Shown in pieces: positions 30,186-37,737 of a DNA stretch of 64,000 nt. The notes under the pieces are model-generated. The model ran no database searches. It saw nothing but the letters and a program-made list of their open reading frames with translations, and was not told the origin of the DNA. The DNA comes from Peribacillus tepidiphilus (GTDB lineage: Bacteria > Bacillota > Bacilli > Bacillales > DSM-1321). The stretch's first letter is position 1. Each line of letters begins with the position of its first letter. Made by a program: the position numbers and the translations under genes. Location of the stretch: positions 185,678-249,677 of the forward strand of contig NZ_WIAQ01000002.1 of NCBI RefSeq assembly GCF_009466385.1, given 5' to 3'.

Positions 30186-30596
30186 TTGGACACAAAAATC
30201 ATCGATTCTATCAAAGCTATTTCAGCTGTAATAGGTTCAATTTGGTCTTTTATCGTAGGGGCATTAGGTTGGGCTTTCCCGACACTGGTTATCATGATGA
30301 CTGCTGATTTTGCATCGGGATTGTTAGCCGGATCAGCAAATGAAGGACTCAGTAGCTCAAAAGGCAGAAAGGGTTTTGTCAAAAAAGTACATGTTCTTAT
30401 CATTATTGGGTGTACGTATTTGCTCGAAAAGGTTATCTTTGGCACGCAACATTTAGGTGATGGTGTCACTATTGCCTATATCATTATTGAGTTTATTAGT
30501 TTAACAGAAAATGCAGGAAGATTAGGTGTCCCTTTGGGGCCCGTTCAAAATATCATCGCAGTTCTTAAAGATAAAGGTAATGGGGAGGATAAATAA
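30186..30596 (+). CDS. Holin (phage holin family 4 / TcdE-like)
   Basis: The TTG at 30186 follows GGGAGGG. The 136-residue product starts MDTKIIDSIKAISAVIGSIW. Hydrophobic segments include VGALGWAFPTLVIMMTADFA and VHVLIIIGCTYLLEKVI, then IEFISLTENAGRLGVPLGP, the hallmark of this holin family. It makes membrane lesions that release the amidase encoded next. The stop overlaps the amidase start. Confidence 0.88.
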   Translation: MDTKIIDSIKAISAVIGSIWSFIVGALGWAFPTLVIMMTADFASGLLAGSANEGLSSSKGRKGFVKKVHVLIIIGCTYLLEKVIFGTQHLGDGVTIAYIIIEFISLTENAGRLGVPLGPVQNIIAVLKDKGNGEDK

Positions 30597-31288
30597 TGAC
30601 AAAACGAATTGTAATTGATGCAGGACACGGAGGTAAAGATCCAGGCGCTGCAGCAAATGGCTTGTTAGAAAAGAATATCACTCTTACTTTATCAAAGTAC
30701 ATGCAGGATTATTTAAACGATCACTACACCGGTTTTGAAGTGAAGCTGACCCGCAGCACAGACGTCTTTATTGAACTTTCCAAGCGTGCAGATATCGCAA
30801 ACGCCTATAAAGCAGATGTTTTTATCAGCAATCACGTGAACGCTGGCGGCGGATCCGGATTTGAATCCTTCGTCTACAACAAGCCTAGCGCAACATCCGT
30901 AACTCTCCAAAACTTATTAAACACAGAGGCCCTGGCTACTGCAAAAAAATATGGACTAGGCGCACATGGAGTAGCTAATAAGCGCGGGAATCTAGCTGTT
31001 GTCCGGGAAACCAACATGCCTGCCATCCTGACAGAGATTTGCTTTATCGACTCCAAAGATGCGACACTATTGAAAAAAGATGCATTTCTTCGAGATATGG
31101 CTGCGGCCTATGCCCGAGGAATCGCAAAGTTTTTGGGTCTGCCAGCGAAGCAAAAGGCACCGGCTGCCACCAAACTTATTGATAAGAAGTTGCATCGGGT
31201 CCAGGTCGGGGCGTTTTCGGATCGAAAGAACGCGGAGGAGCTTGTCAAAAGATTGAAAAAGGCTGGATTCGATGGAATAATTGTATAA
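30596..31288 (+). CDS. Endolysin: N-acetylmuramoyl-L-alanine amidase with SPOR-type repeat
   Basis: This 230-residue Amidase_3 protein has VIDAGHGGKDPG (first zinc His), EKNITL (zinc Glu), ISNHVNA (second His) and ILTEICFI (catalytic Glu). A short C-terminal HRVQVGAFSDRKNAEELVKR unit is of the CwlC/SPOR cell-wall-binding type. It cleaves the stem peptide from muramic acid at lysis. The gene looks more GC-rich than its neighbours, perhaps because it was exchanged with a host cwl gene. Confidence 0.92.
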   Translation: MTKRIVIDAGHGGKDPGAAANGLLEKNITLTLSKYMQDYLNDHYTGFEVKLTRSTDVFIELSKRADIANAYKADVFISNHVNAGGGSGFESFVYNKPSATSVTLQNLLNTEALATAKKYGLGAHGVANKRGNLAVVRETNMPAILTEICFIDSKDATLLKKDAFLRDMAAAYARGIAKFLGLPAKQKAPAATKLIDKKLHRVQVGAFSDRKNAEELVKRLKKAGFDGIIV

Positions 31289-31290
31289 AT

Positions 31291-31324
31291 AAAATAGCCC
31301 CTTCTCAGTCGAGAGGGGCTTTTA
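31291..31324. terminator. Terminator after the lysis operon (bidirectional)
   Basis: AGCCCCTTCTC (31296-31306), loop AGTC, GAGAGGGGCT (31311-31320), then TTTTA; AAAA flanks the left side, so it can work on both strands. It overlaps the last codons of the minus-strand gene at 31305. Confidence 0.75.
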
Positions 31325-31550
31325 TCATCTTAAGCAATTCTTCCGTTATATCTTCCTCATTGCACAAAGCTTTTTCGAGTATTGCCTCATAATTGTAATC
31401 TCCGTTAATCTTTCTAAACCATTGGTAAGCAACTCTCACCGATTCCTTTTTAGCATCTTCTTTATATGCTCTTAAATTCACTGGAAAAGATCCACGCTGC
31501 ATCCAGCGTGTATCTCGTGCGAATAAATGCAATTCAATCGTAACGTTCAT
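31305..31550 (-). CDS. Phage right-end protein, unknown (81 aa)
   Basis: AGAAGAGGTGATTGT precedes the ATG on the minus strand. The product starts MNVTIELHLFARDTRWMQRG and continues with helical, charged residues (YQWFRKINGDYNYEAILEKA). No family is recognised. It converges on the lysis operon and is probably expressed in the lysogen. Confidence 0.6.
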   Translation of the reverse strand: MNVTIELHLFARDTRWMQRGSFPVNLRAYKEDAKKESVRVAYQWFRKINGDYNYEAILEKALCNEEDITEELLKMIKAPLD

Positions 31551-31985
31551 ACAATCACCTCTTCTAACTTTACTATTTTAAAATAATTTTTAATCAACCT
31601 TAAAAATAATGTACATTACAACTTGTATTTTTAAATTATTAAAATTCTATTCCATTTTTTAGGAATAAGGGTCACGCAACTAGGGTCACGCAACTGTATG
31701 CACGCAAGGGGGAGTGATGCTAAACACGCTAAAATCGTTGATATGACAAGATTTTAAAAGAGTTGATAACTCAAATTTTACCGTGACTTCATACTTAAAA
31801 ATCAATCCGTTTTTAGCTATTTTTTAGATATTTTTGCGGCATTCCAAAACTTTTTGATCAATCAATAGAAAGGCTAATATTAACAAGTAGTTCGTCACCA
31901 ATATACAGCAAATAAAACTTTATAAGAAAAATAATTAGCTAATTAATAATAGAAAATCCCCTACTCGTATGAGAGGGGATTTAAA
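31551..31985. other. 435-bp noncoding region with tandem 14-bp repeat
   Basis: AGGGTCACGCAACT occurs twice head to tail at 31668-31681 and 31682-31695, followed by the partial match GCACGCAAGGG. The rest is very AT-rich. A hairpin CCCCTACTCGTATGAGAGGGG (31959-31979) followed on the minus-strand side by the end of the gene at 31986 probably terminates that gene. No coding frame is credible. The tandem repeats could bind a phage protein. Confidence 0.55.
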
Positions 31986-32345
31986 CTATTTCAACTCAAA
32001 TACATAATCTAAACTCTCTGCTCCAACCATTGCTTTTCCTTTATTATTATAAGGAATCCTTACGGTAGCTAGTAATTTTCCAAATGGCTCATCGCTTGTA
32101 TCGTGGATCCATAACCACACAGCATCTACACCTTTATTATCCTTTTTTACTTCATCAGCGATTGTTCTTAGGCTTTTTTCATCTTTTACTTCTGTCGTTA
32201 CACGCAGATGTACACTATCTGGTTGTTTCTTTGTTTCAACAACTTTATACTCCACGTCATTTGAAATATCTGTTATTAGCAAAATTGCTACCACAAGAAA
32301 AAATGCCCCAAAAACTCCTAGGAATACTTTAAAAAACTTCTTCAT
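31986..32345 (-). CDS. N-terminally anchored membrane protein, probable lysogenic accessory protein
   Basis: This 119-residue protein starts MKKFFKVFLGVFGAFFLVVA, a single hydrophobic anchor, followed by an exported-looking soluble domain (VKDEKSLRTIADEVKKDNKG, then WLWIHDTSDE). It is co-transcribed with the helix-turn-helix gene upstream, overlapping by ATGA. Membrane proteins beside a lysogenic regulator often act in superinfection exclusion. That role is inferred. Confidence 0.6.
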   Translation of the reverse strand: MKKFFKVFLGVFGAFFLVVAILLITDISNDVEYKVVETKKQPDSVHLRVTTEVKDEKSLRTIADEVKKDNKGVDAVWLWIHDTSDEPFGKLLATVRIPYNNKGKAMVGAESLDYVFELK

Positions 32346-32551
32346 TTTTCATCCTCCCATTCGATTTCAATTAAGTCATCTAAACTTACCGACAGTACTT
32401 TCGCAATAATTGCTGCTTGCTTGAGATCAGGTTGTGTAGTGTTCTTTACCCAGCTCGAAAAGGTTTGCTGAGAGACTGCACATAAATTAGCTAGATGATT
32501 ATGTTTAATACCTTTTTTCTTCGTCCAAAACCCAATCTTATTTTTAAACAT
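32342..32551 (-). CDS. XRE-type helix-turn-helix regulator (69 aa)
   Basis: The product starts MFKNKIGFWTKKKGIKHNHL. The helix-turn-helix is LANLCAVSQQTFSSWVKNTT, followed by TQPDLKQAAIIAKVLSVSLD, typical of Cro/CI-type domains. AAGGAGAT precedes the ATG. A perfect dyad TTTTGAAG-TTTT-CTTCAAAA lies 65 bp upstream and may be its operator. It forms a two-gene unit with the membrane protein. Confidence 0.75.
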   Translation of the reverse strand: MFKNKIGFWTKKKGIKHNHLANLCAVSQQTFSSWVKNTTQPDLKQAAIIAKVLSVSLDDLIEIEWEDEK

Positions 32552-32615
32552 TATGTATCTCCTTAAGCTTTTTATTACCTATTCGCCCAAAATAGACAAA
32601 TTCCTCTTAAAAATA

Positions 32616-32645
32616 TTTTGAAGTTTTCTTCAAAAAAATTTGAAG
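32616..32645. promoter_or_regulatory. Operator-like dyad upstream of the minus-strand HTH gene
   Basis: TTTTGAAG (32616-32623), TTTT, CTTCAAAA (32628-32635) is a perfect 8-bp arm palindrome. An extra half site TTTGAAG is at 32639-32645. Autoregulation by the helix-turn-helix protein is inferred. Confidence 0.5.
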
Positions 32646-32651
32646 GGACAA

Positions 32652-32914
32652 GCAATATTTATCGGTATAGGCAATAGACTATACAAACATGAAAGATACA
32701 CAGTTGAAAAACAGCAGCAAAACACTTGAAAAATATGTACGGAAGGAGATCATCAGTTTTCAGTAACATTATCGAAATTTTACTCCAAGTCCACTTGTAC
32801 AAGTAAAAAGCAAGTTTTAAAAACAAAAATAAAACTTGTTAAGAGTGAGTGAAGCGAACGGAAGGGAGGGGAGCGACGAGGGGGAACCAAAAAAATTTCA
32901 AGGAGGAAAGAAAA
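32652..32914. other. Noncoding leader before FtsK-like operon
   Basis: The region holds a 12-bp palindrome ACTTGTACAAGT (about 32792-32803), an AAGTTTT/AAAACTT inverted pair (about 32812-32840) and then an unusually purine/G-rich stretch (32842-32885). No gene with a ribosome binding site is seen. It could regulate, or be the DNA target of, the FtsK-like and replication-relaxation proteins downstream. This is inference only. Confidence 0.4.
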
Positions 32915-33103
32915 ATGTTATTTGAACCTATGGTTTTAATCGTTGGCGGGGGTATCTTAACCGTTGCATTTCTTGAAAAATTAGCAGAGGAATTAGGGTA
33001 TCAATGGGTTGGAACAACTATTAAAATACTCTTACCTGCTGCTGGTATTGCTACAGGAGTTTGGTTTCTTGAAACTAATCCAATTTTGAGGTGGTTCTTA
33101 TGA
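32915..33103 (+). CDS. Small membrane protein in FtsK operon (62 aa)
   Basis: The ATG at 32915 follows AAGGAGGAAAG. The product starts MLFEPMVLIVGGGILTVAFL and has a second hydrophobic run (TIKILLPAAGIATGVWFLET), so probably two membrane helices. The stop overlaps the start of the FtsK-like gene (ATGA at 33100). It may tether the ATPase to the membrane. Confidence 0.65.
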   Translation: MLFEPMVLIVGGGILTVAFLEKLAEELGYQWVGTTIKILLPAAGIATGVWFLETNPILRWFL

Positions 33104-34257
33104 GTTTTTGGGCGAAGTTGAAAGTACGGAGAAAGCTAATAAAAGCTTTTAAGTTAGGTAAAATCCATTTAACATACAAGGTTAACGAAGATACTGAACG
33201 ATTTGTTTTCCCGAAAATCCACGCGATAGACATTACTAGTCAATCTACTACAATTATTTTTACTTTGCCTAACGGACTCAATCCTGATCTGGTTAAAAAG
33301 AATTTCTATGTATTCCAGCAGCACTTTGGAAAGAATGTCGAGATCGAAGGAGAAATTAAAAAGTTTGTTTTAACGATTTATAAAAGTTCTTCATTTGGTC
33401 TACTCAAATACAACAAATCTAAAATCTCGGAACTTGTTGCTGCATTTAAACTTGGAATCATCTGCGGAAAAGACCGCAATGGCCAATATGTTGCATTCGA
33501 TCTTTTAAAACAACCTCACATACTCATTGCCGGTGAAACAGGATCCGGGAAATCAACACAATTGCGATCTATCTTAACGACTCTGATTTTAAACAAAAAA
33601 CCATCAGAGCTGCAGCTGTACCTAGGCGATTGTAAAAAGTCAGAGTTTCATATCTTCCGTAAAGTGGAACATGTCCAATGTGTGCTGAGTGATGGAAAAC
33701 AGATTGCTTCAATGCTGAAACATATCAAGAAAGAACTGAAAGAGCGGAGTGATCTGACGGAGACATTCGAAGTTAGCCATATTGATGACCTACCGACTGA
33801 GCACCGGCGACCATACATTGTAGTGTGTATCGATGAGTTTGTCATGCTGCGAAAAGATGAAATAGTTATGGATATTCTCACGGAAATCGTGGCCATTGGA
33901 AGGACTCTTGGTGTGTTTGCTATTCTTTCCATGCAGAGACCTAATGCCCAAGTATTAGACACAACTATAAGAGCAAATTTGACTGTTAGCATGGGTTTTA
34001 AATTACGGGATAAAATTGAAGCTCGTATCGTTAATACTCCAGGAGCAGAAGCTATTGACACAAGTGGACGATTCATAATGAATAGCGATAAACTTTATGA
34101 CCTACAAGCTCCATATCTTGAATTGGAGGATGCAAAAAAGTTTTTAAACCCTTTTATAGTGACGAAAAGACCGGTAAAAGAAGCGGATCCGAAAAAGAAA
34201 GAGCCTGTCTTAATAACTGAAAAGGACGTGTTTGCCGATGTCATTGACCAAGCGTGA
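33100..34257 (+). CDS. FtsK/SpoIIIE-type DNA translocase ATPase of mobile element
   Basis: This 385-residue protein has Walker A GETGSGKS (about 146-153), Walker B VVCIDEFVML (about 240-249) and the LSMQRP motif typical of FtsK/coupling-protein ATPases. It lacks the membrane domain and gamma domain of chromosomal FtsK. Similar proteins occur with a replication-relaxation protein in Bacillus prophages and in conjugative elements. Its phage role is not established; DNA segregation or transfer are options. Confidence 0.85.
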   Translation: MSFWAKLKVRRKLIKAFKLGKIHLTYKVNEDTERFVFPKIHAIDITSQSTTIIFTLPNGLNPDLVKKNFYVFQQHFGKNVEIEGEIKKFVLTIYKSSSFGLLKYNKSKISELVAAFKLGIICGKDRNGQYVAFDLLKQPHILIAGETGSGKSTQLRSILTTLILNKKPSELQLYLGDCKKSEFHIFRKVEHVQCVLSDGKQIASMLKHIKKELKERSDLTETFEVSHIDDLPTEHRRPYIVVCIDEFVMLRKDEIVMDILTEIVAIGRTLGVFAILSMQRPNAQVLDTTIRANLTVSMGFKLRDKIEARIVNTPGAEAIDTSGRFIMNSDKLYDLQAPYLELEDAKKFLNPFIVTKRPVKEADPKKKEPVLITEKDVFADVIDQA

Positions 34258-34885
34258 TAAAGCGATCATTAAGGACTTAAATAAATTTCGCGTAATGGAT
34301 CGGGATTCTATTGCAGAGTTACATTTTAGTAATCTTAAGAATCCACAATACGCAGCCAATAATGTTTTACTTCGCTTACTACGTGATGGGGAGATACAGC
34401 GATCAACCTCATTTGTTCCATACGTTTACTTTGGTCCTGATGTTCAAATCAAAAAGAATAGTGCAAAAATAAACCATTTCCTTGCGATTCTTAACGTATA
34501 TAAAGAGATTCGGAAACTTGGACATCTGGAAACCTTTCTTGTTGAGCCTAAGTATGGAAGTAAAGGAGTAGCCGAACCGGATATATTTTGCATGTTCCGA
34601 AAGACCGGCTTTTTTATCGAGGTACAAAAAACTGTGTACAGCGAGAAACAAATGTCTGATAAGCTGGCGCGTTATGTTGACCTTTTTAATGCTGGTATCA
34701 TGGCGAAACCTTTTCCTCACGTTATTATTTTGAGTGAGCAAAGATATGCAATTGATGGGGAATATCCTTTTAGGGTGTTTCAGGCGGAATCGTTCACTCA
34801 ATTCATTCAATCGCTAAAACCTCAGCAGCAAGCTGTACAGATCCCGGTTAAATCTAATGATGCGATTAAAATAAAGATAAATTAA
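34238..34885 (+). CDS. Replication-relaxation family protein
   Basis: The ATG at 34238 (MSLTKRDKAIIKDLNKFRVM) overlaps the FtsK-like gene by 20 bp. The 215-residue protein has an N-terminal winged helix (DSIAELHFSNLKNPQYAANN) and a nuclease-like core (GVAEPDIFCMFRKTGFFIEV; PD-x-ExK-like order with EVQKT), as in the Replic_Relax family. It is expected to bind or nick element DNA together with the ATPase. The catalytic role is inferred. Confidence 0.75.
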   Translation: MSLTKRDKAIIKDLNKFRVMDRDSIAELHFSNLKNPQYAANNVLLRLLRDGEIQRSTSFVPYVYFGPDVQIKKNSAKINHFLAILNVYKEIRKLGHLETFLVEPKYGSKGVAEPDIFCMFRKTGFFIEVQKTVYSEKQMSDKLARYVDLFNAGIMAKPFPHVIILSEQRYAIDGEYPFRVFQAESFTQFIQSLKPQQQAVQIPVKSNDAIKIKIN

Positions 34886-34981
34886 GGATTGAAGGGAAAT
34901 AAACTAATGATAAATTAATATAATTCTTTCTATATTATATACAAAAAGATATATAAACAGATACCATGCAAGTGGAAACGA
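34886..34981. other. Prophage right junction (att-like) with sigK
   Basis: Phage-side DNA is a very AT-rich gap (34886-34970). sigK coding sequence starts at GGA AAC GAA (34974-34982), corresponding to Gly-Asn-Glu of SigK. In B. subtilis the skin crossover core, as I recall it, is AATGA within the same Gly-Asn-Glu codons; the matching bases here are AACGA at 34977-34981. The exact core needs the left junction, which is outside the window. Confidence 0.6.
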
Positions 34982-35270
34982 AATCTCGCTTATTGATGTC
35001 CTAAAATCAGAATCAGAGGACGTAATTGACTTGATTCAGCTAAATATGGAAATTGAAAAAGTAAAAAAGTATATTGATGTTTTGGATGAACGGGAGAAAG
35101 AAGTAATTATAGGGAGATTTGGGCTTGGCTTGCAAAAGGAAAGAACTCAAAGGGAGATTGCTAAGGAGCTTGGAATTTCAAGAAGCTATGTTTCACGGAT
35201 TGAAAAAAGAGCACTTATGAAGATGTTTCATGAGTTTTATCGTTCCGAAAAAGAGAAGAGACGGAAATGA
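34974..35270 (+). pseudogene. sigK: sigK C-terminal part (SpoIIIC-like), split by the prophage
   Basis: Ninety-eight codons from [19 protein letters not shown] to the end encode SigK region 3/4: [14 protein letters not shown], then [20 protein letters not shown] (the -35 recognition helix) and [20 protein letters not shown]. About 135 N-terminal residues (regions 1.2-2) are missing and no sigK start lies upstream. In B. subtilis the same split at the same residues is made by the skin element. The fragment is intact in frame, so excision could restore sigma K, the late mother-cell sigma factor. Confidence 0.93.
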
Positions 35271-35364
35271 ATAGTGTATCTTAAACCACAGTATAATAGG
35301 GGATCAAGGCGTCATATTTTGTGTAGGAGTAACTACACTAACTATAAGACAAGTTAACCAAGTG

Positions 35365-35389
35365 AACCTAATTATAGGTTATTTTTATT
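35365..35389 (+). terminator. Terminator after sigK
   Basis: AACCTA (35365-35370), loop ATTA, TAGGTT (35375-35380), then ATTTTTATT. It is located 95 bp after the sigK stop. Confidence 0.55.
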
Positions 35390-35500
35390 AGGTATATTGG
35401 TGATTATTTCCCTTATCTTGTTTAGTTTTTTATAAACAACCGATCCTATTAAGGAATGAATATACAGTTCGATTTTTCTGTAAATCCTCAAAACAAATAA

Positions 35501-35708
35501 AAAAGCCCCCGATGATGGGGGCTTTCAGACTGTTGACAAACGCTCGCATTCTTCGTCACGTACCCTCCTCCGGTGCTCATTACCGTCTATGGTAACTCCG
35601 CTCCTCGCACGGGTTCGTTCCTCGACTGACAAGCGTTTTCAATCAGTCTGAAAGTGCATGAAATATACTTTGTCTACACTCTAAAAGCCCCCGATGATGG
35701 GGGCTTTT
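35501..35708. repeat. Palindromic MITE-like repeat between two identical terminators
   Basis: A 25-bp terminator unit, AAAAGCCCCCGATGATGGGG plus GCTTT, occurs at 35501-35525 and 35683-35707. Between them, CTTTCAGACTG (35522-35532) is the exact inverse of CAGTCTGAAAG (35644-35654), with related CAAACGCT/AAGCGTTT just inside. A central TTACC/GGTAA hairpin and C/T-rich arms with repeated TCGT and CTCC words fill the middle. It looks like an interspersed nonautonomous repeat of Bacillus chromosomes. No transposase is present. Confidence 0.65.
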
Positions 35709-35709
35709 T

Positions 35710-36249
35710 TTATACCTTCTTAAGCTTAAATGGACTTACCATTAGGAATGCAAGAATCATCATCATGAAAGGATAAAACACAGGGGGAATATATGAAATA
35801 CCAAGAAAACTTAATGTGGCTAGACACCCTGCAGCTGTAATCGGTAGACCAGTAAAATAACCATTGTTTTCAGTAATATTGAATTTAGCTAAACGAAATG
35901 CTCCACAGCCCATGTAGAATACAGTGAAAAACATCCCTGGACCGCCGAATTCAAATAAAATTCCTTGATAAATCAAGAGAGCTGGCGCAACTCCAAAGGA
36001 TATGATGTCACTCATTGAATCTAGCTGTTTCCCGAGCTCCGATTCGCAATTGAACTTTCGGGCAATCATTCCATCAAAACGGTCAGCAAGGGCTGCAACG
36101 AAAATAAGCAGTAGCCCTAAATGTAAGCTTCCTTTCGTAATAGCTAATATGGCAAATCCACCTAGAGATAGATTAGTAAGTGTCATTACGTTTGCCGTTT
36201 GTGCTTTCAATTTTTTTATAGTATGGTCTATAACTTCAGATAAAAACAA
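35710..36249 (-). CDS. pssA: CDP-diacylglycerol-serine O-phosphatidyltransferase
   Basis: The TTG at 36249 follows AAAGGAGTGAG on the minus strand; the upstream open frame has no site. The 179-residue integral membrane enzyme has the CDP-alcohol phosphotransferase signature DRFDGMIARKF, then G and the two further Asp of QLDSMSD. It makes phosphatidylserine from CDP-diacylglycerol and serine. It is divergent from psd, which uses its product. A terminator unit (35683-35708) ends it. Confidence 0.9.
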   Translation of the reverse strand: MFLSEVIDHTIKKLKAQTANVMTLTNLSLGGFAILAITKGSLHLGLLLIFVAALADRFDGMIARKFNCESELGKQLDSMSDIISFGVAPALLIYQGILFEFGGPGMFFTVFYMGCGAFRLAKFNITENNGYFTGLPITAAGCLATLSFLGISYIPPVFYPFMMMILAFLMVSPFKLKKV

Positions 36250-36369
36250 TCTTCTCACTCCTTTAAAAAACGGATAGAACAGAAACACAGGTTTATTATA
36301 TAATAATATTTTATTAGGTGCATTTTATGCAAGAGTTAATAGAATTATTTAACATTTGGAGGTTTATTC

Positions 36370-37155
36370 GTGCTGAAGCCTTTGTATAGGACGTTTATTG
36401 AATTAACAAATGGTAGGTATACATCTGAAATATTGCGAAGGTTTTCGCAGTCTACCTACAGTAAGAAATTCATTTCTTCTTATAGTAAATTATATAAGAT
36501 CAATCAGGATGAGATGGTTGGAAAATTATGTGATTATCAAACTCTGCATGAGTTATTTACAAGAAGATTAAAAGAAGGAATAAGGCAGGTTGATGAAAAT
36601 GAGTATTCTGTAGTCAGCCCTGTAGACGCCGTGTTAGATGATTTTGGCGATATTCGCCTCGATCATACTTTTCATGTGAAAGGAAAAGAATACTCGATCC
36701 TTGATATGCTGGGAAATGAAGAAACGATAAAAAAATACTTAGGAGGCCATTATGCAGTTCTTTATTTAAGCCCAAGCCATTACCACCGCATCCATTCTCC
36801 GGTGAACGGAAAAGTATTGAAAAGGTGGACATTAGGAAGAAAATCATTTCCTGTCAACAAGCTAGGTATGAAATATGGAAAAGAACCGCTCTCTAAAAAT
36901 TACCGGGTCATTTCTGAAATTAGACATAAATCAGGACATCTTGCACTAGTTAAGGTTGGGGCGATGTTCGTGAACAGCATCGAAATTACAAATCCTTCCT
37001 CTGACATTAAAAAAGGGGAGGAAATAGCCTATTTCAGCTTTGGTTCTACTGTCGTACTCCTTTTTGAAAAAGATACTTTTACTTTTAAAGAAAATCTTCA
37101 TGTCCCACAAGAGATCTTGATGGGACAAGTGCTTGGATATCTTTCTAACAAATAA
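36370..37155 (+). CDS. psd: Phosphatidylserine decarboxylase proenzyme
   Basis: The GTG at 36370 follows GGAGGT. This 261-residue proenzyme contains SPSHYHRIHSPVNG, the conserved catalytic region, and the self-cleavage site in FSFGSTVVLLFEK, where Ser becomes the pyruvoyl group of the alpha chain. It converts phosphatidylserine to phosphatidylethanolamine at the membrane. It is divergent from pssA with a shared promoter region (36250-36369). Confidence 0.93.
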   Translation: MLKPLYRTFIELTNGRYTSEILRRFSQSTYSKKFISSYSKLYKINQDEMVGKLCDYQTLHELFTRRLKEGIRQVDENEYSVVSPVDAVLDDFGDIRLDHTFHVKGKEYSILDMLGNEETIKKYLGGHYAVLYLSPSHYHRIHSPVNGKVLKRWTLGRKSFPVNKLGMKYGKEPLSKNYRVISEIRHKSGHLALVKVGAMFVNSIEITNPSSDIKKGEEIAYFSFGSTVVLLFEKDTFTFKENLHVPQEILMGQVLGYLSNK

Positions 37156-37160
37156 ACAAA

Positions 37161-37200
37161 AAACTTGGTTCTTCCGAGTTAATCGGAAGGACCAAGTTTT
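37161..37200. terminator. Bidirectional terminator between psd and sda
   Basis: A 17-bp stem (37161-37177 with 37183-37199, one G-T pair), loop GTTAA, ends in TTTT; the A-rich 5' side makes it usable by the convergent sda gene. Confidence 0.85.
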
Positions 37201-37217
37201 AACATGATTATATTCAT

Positions 37218-37358
37218 TTAAGATGATACTTTGATTCTACTGGATAGGGAGCGTCGGTGAATTTCTTTTTCGATTAGTCGAATAAACTCTGGGCTTAATT
37301 TTAATTCACGTGCTTTAAAATAGGATTCAATCAATAAATCATCGGATAGTTTATTCAT
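37218..37358 (-). CDS. sda: Sporulation checkpoint inhibitor Sda
   Basis: On the minus strand an ATG at 37358 opens 46 codons, [20 protein letters not shown], then [12 protein letters not shown], ending SRIKVSS. This closely matches the 46-residue helical-hairpin Sda of B. subtilis. Sda blocks the sporulation kinase KinA when replication is perturbed. AGGTGAATC precedes the start. The divergent intergenic region has a cluster of DnaA boxes, the known route of its control in B. subtilis. Confidence 0.93.
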   Translation of the reverse strand: MNKLSDDLLIESYFKARELKLSPEFIRLIEKEIHRRSLSSRIKVSS

Positions 37359-37490
37359 ACTATATTGCCTTTTGGCGATTCACCTCCATAAAAAAGATAG
37401 GAATATTCATGAACATTCATACATATTATGGTAGTTTGTCTTTCTGTACCCTTACTTTAACAAAAAAAAGCATATAGAACAATCGTTCTG

Positions 37491-37589
37491 TTATCCACAG
37501 TGTTTGGTGGATAAGTTGTGGGTAAAATGTTAATAAATACCATTATTTGAAGAATATCAATATGGATTATGTGCATAAGTTTATCCACA
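37491..37589. promoter_or_regulatory. Cluster of DnaA boxes upstream of sda
   Basis: Two perfect TTATCCACA boxes are at 37491-37499 and 37581-37589. Single-mismatch boxes on the opposite strand are GGTGGATAA (37506-37514), TGTGGGTAA (37517-37525) and TGTGCATAA (37570-37578). The 379-bp gap between sda and yqeG holds no gene. DnaA-ATP control of sda (and perhaps of the yqeG operon) is established in B. subtilis and inferred here. Confidence 0.85.
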
Positions 37590-37737
37590 GTGCTTTATCT
37601 AAGTGAAGTTTGTCGAAAAATTTTTAAACTTGAAAGAGCTAGGAAAACATAGTATAAATAGTTTTTTTGAAAGGAGCGTTAAAATTAGGTATGATGTTTA
37701 CATTGGAATTTAAGGGATTATTCGAGGTGATTATGAC

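Noticed and set aside
35526..35682. Insertion sequence next to sigK
   Set aside because: No transposase frame is present; only a short palindromic repeat is supported.
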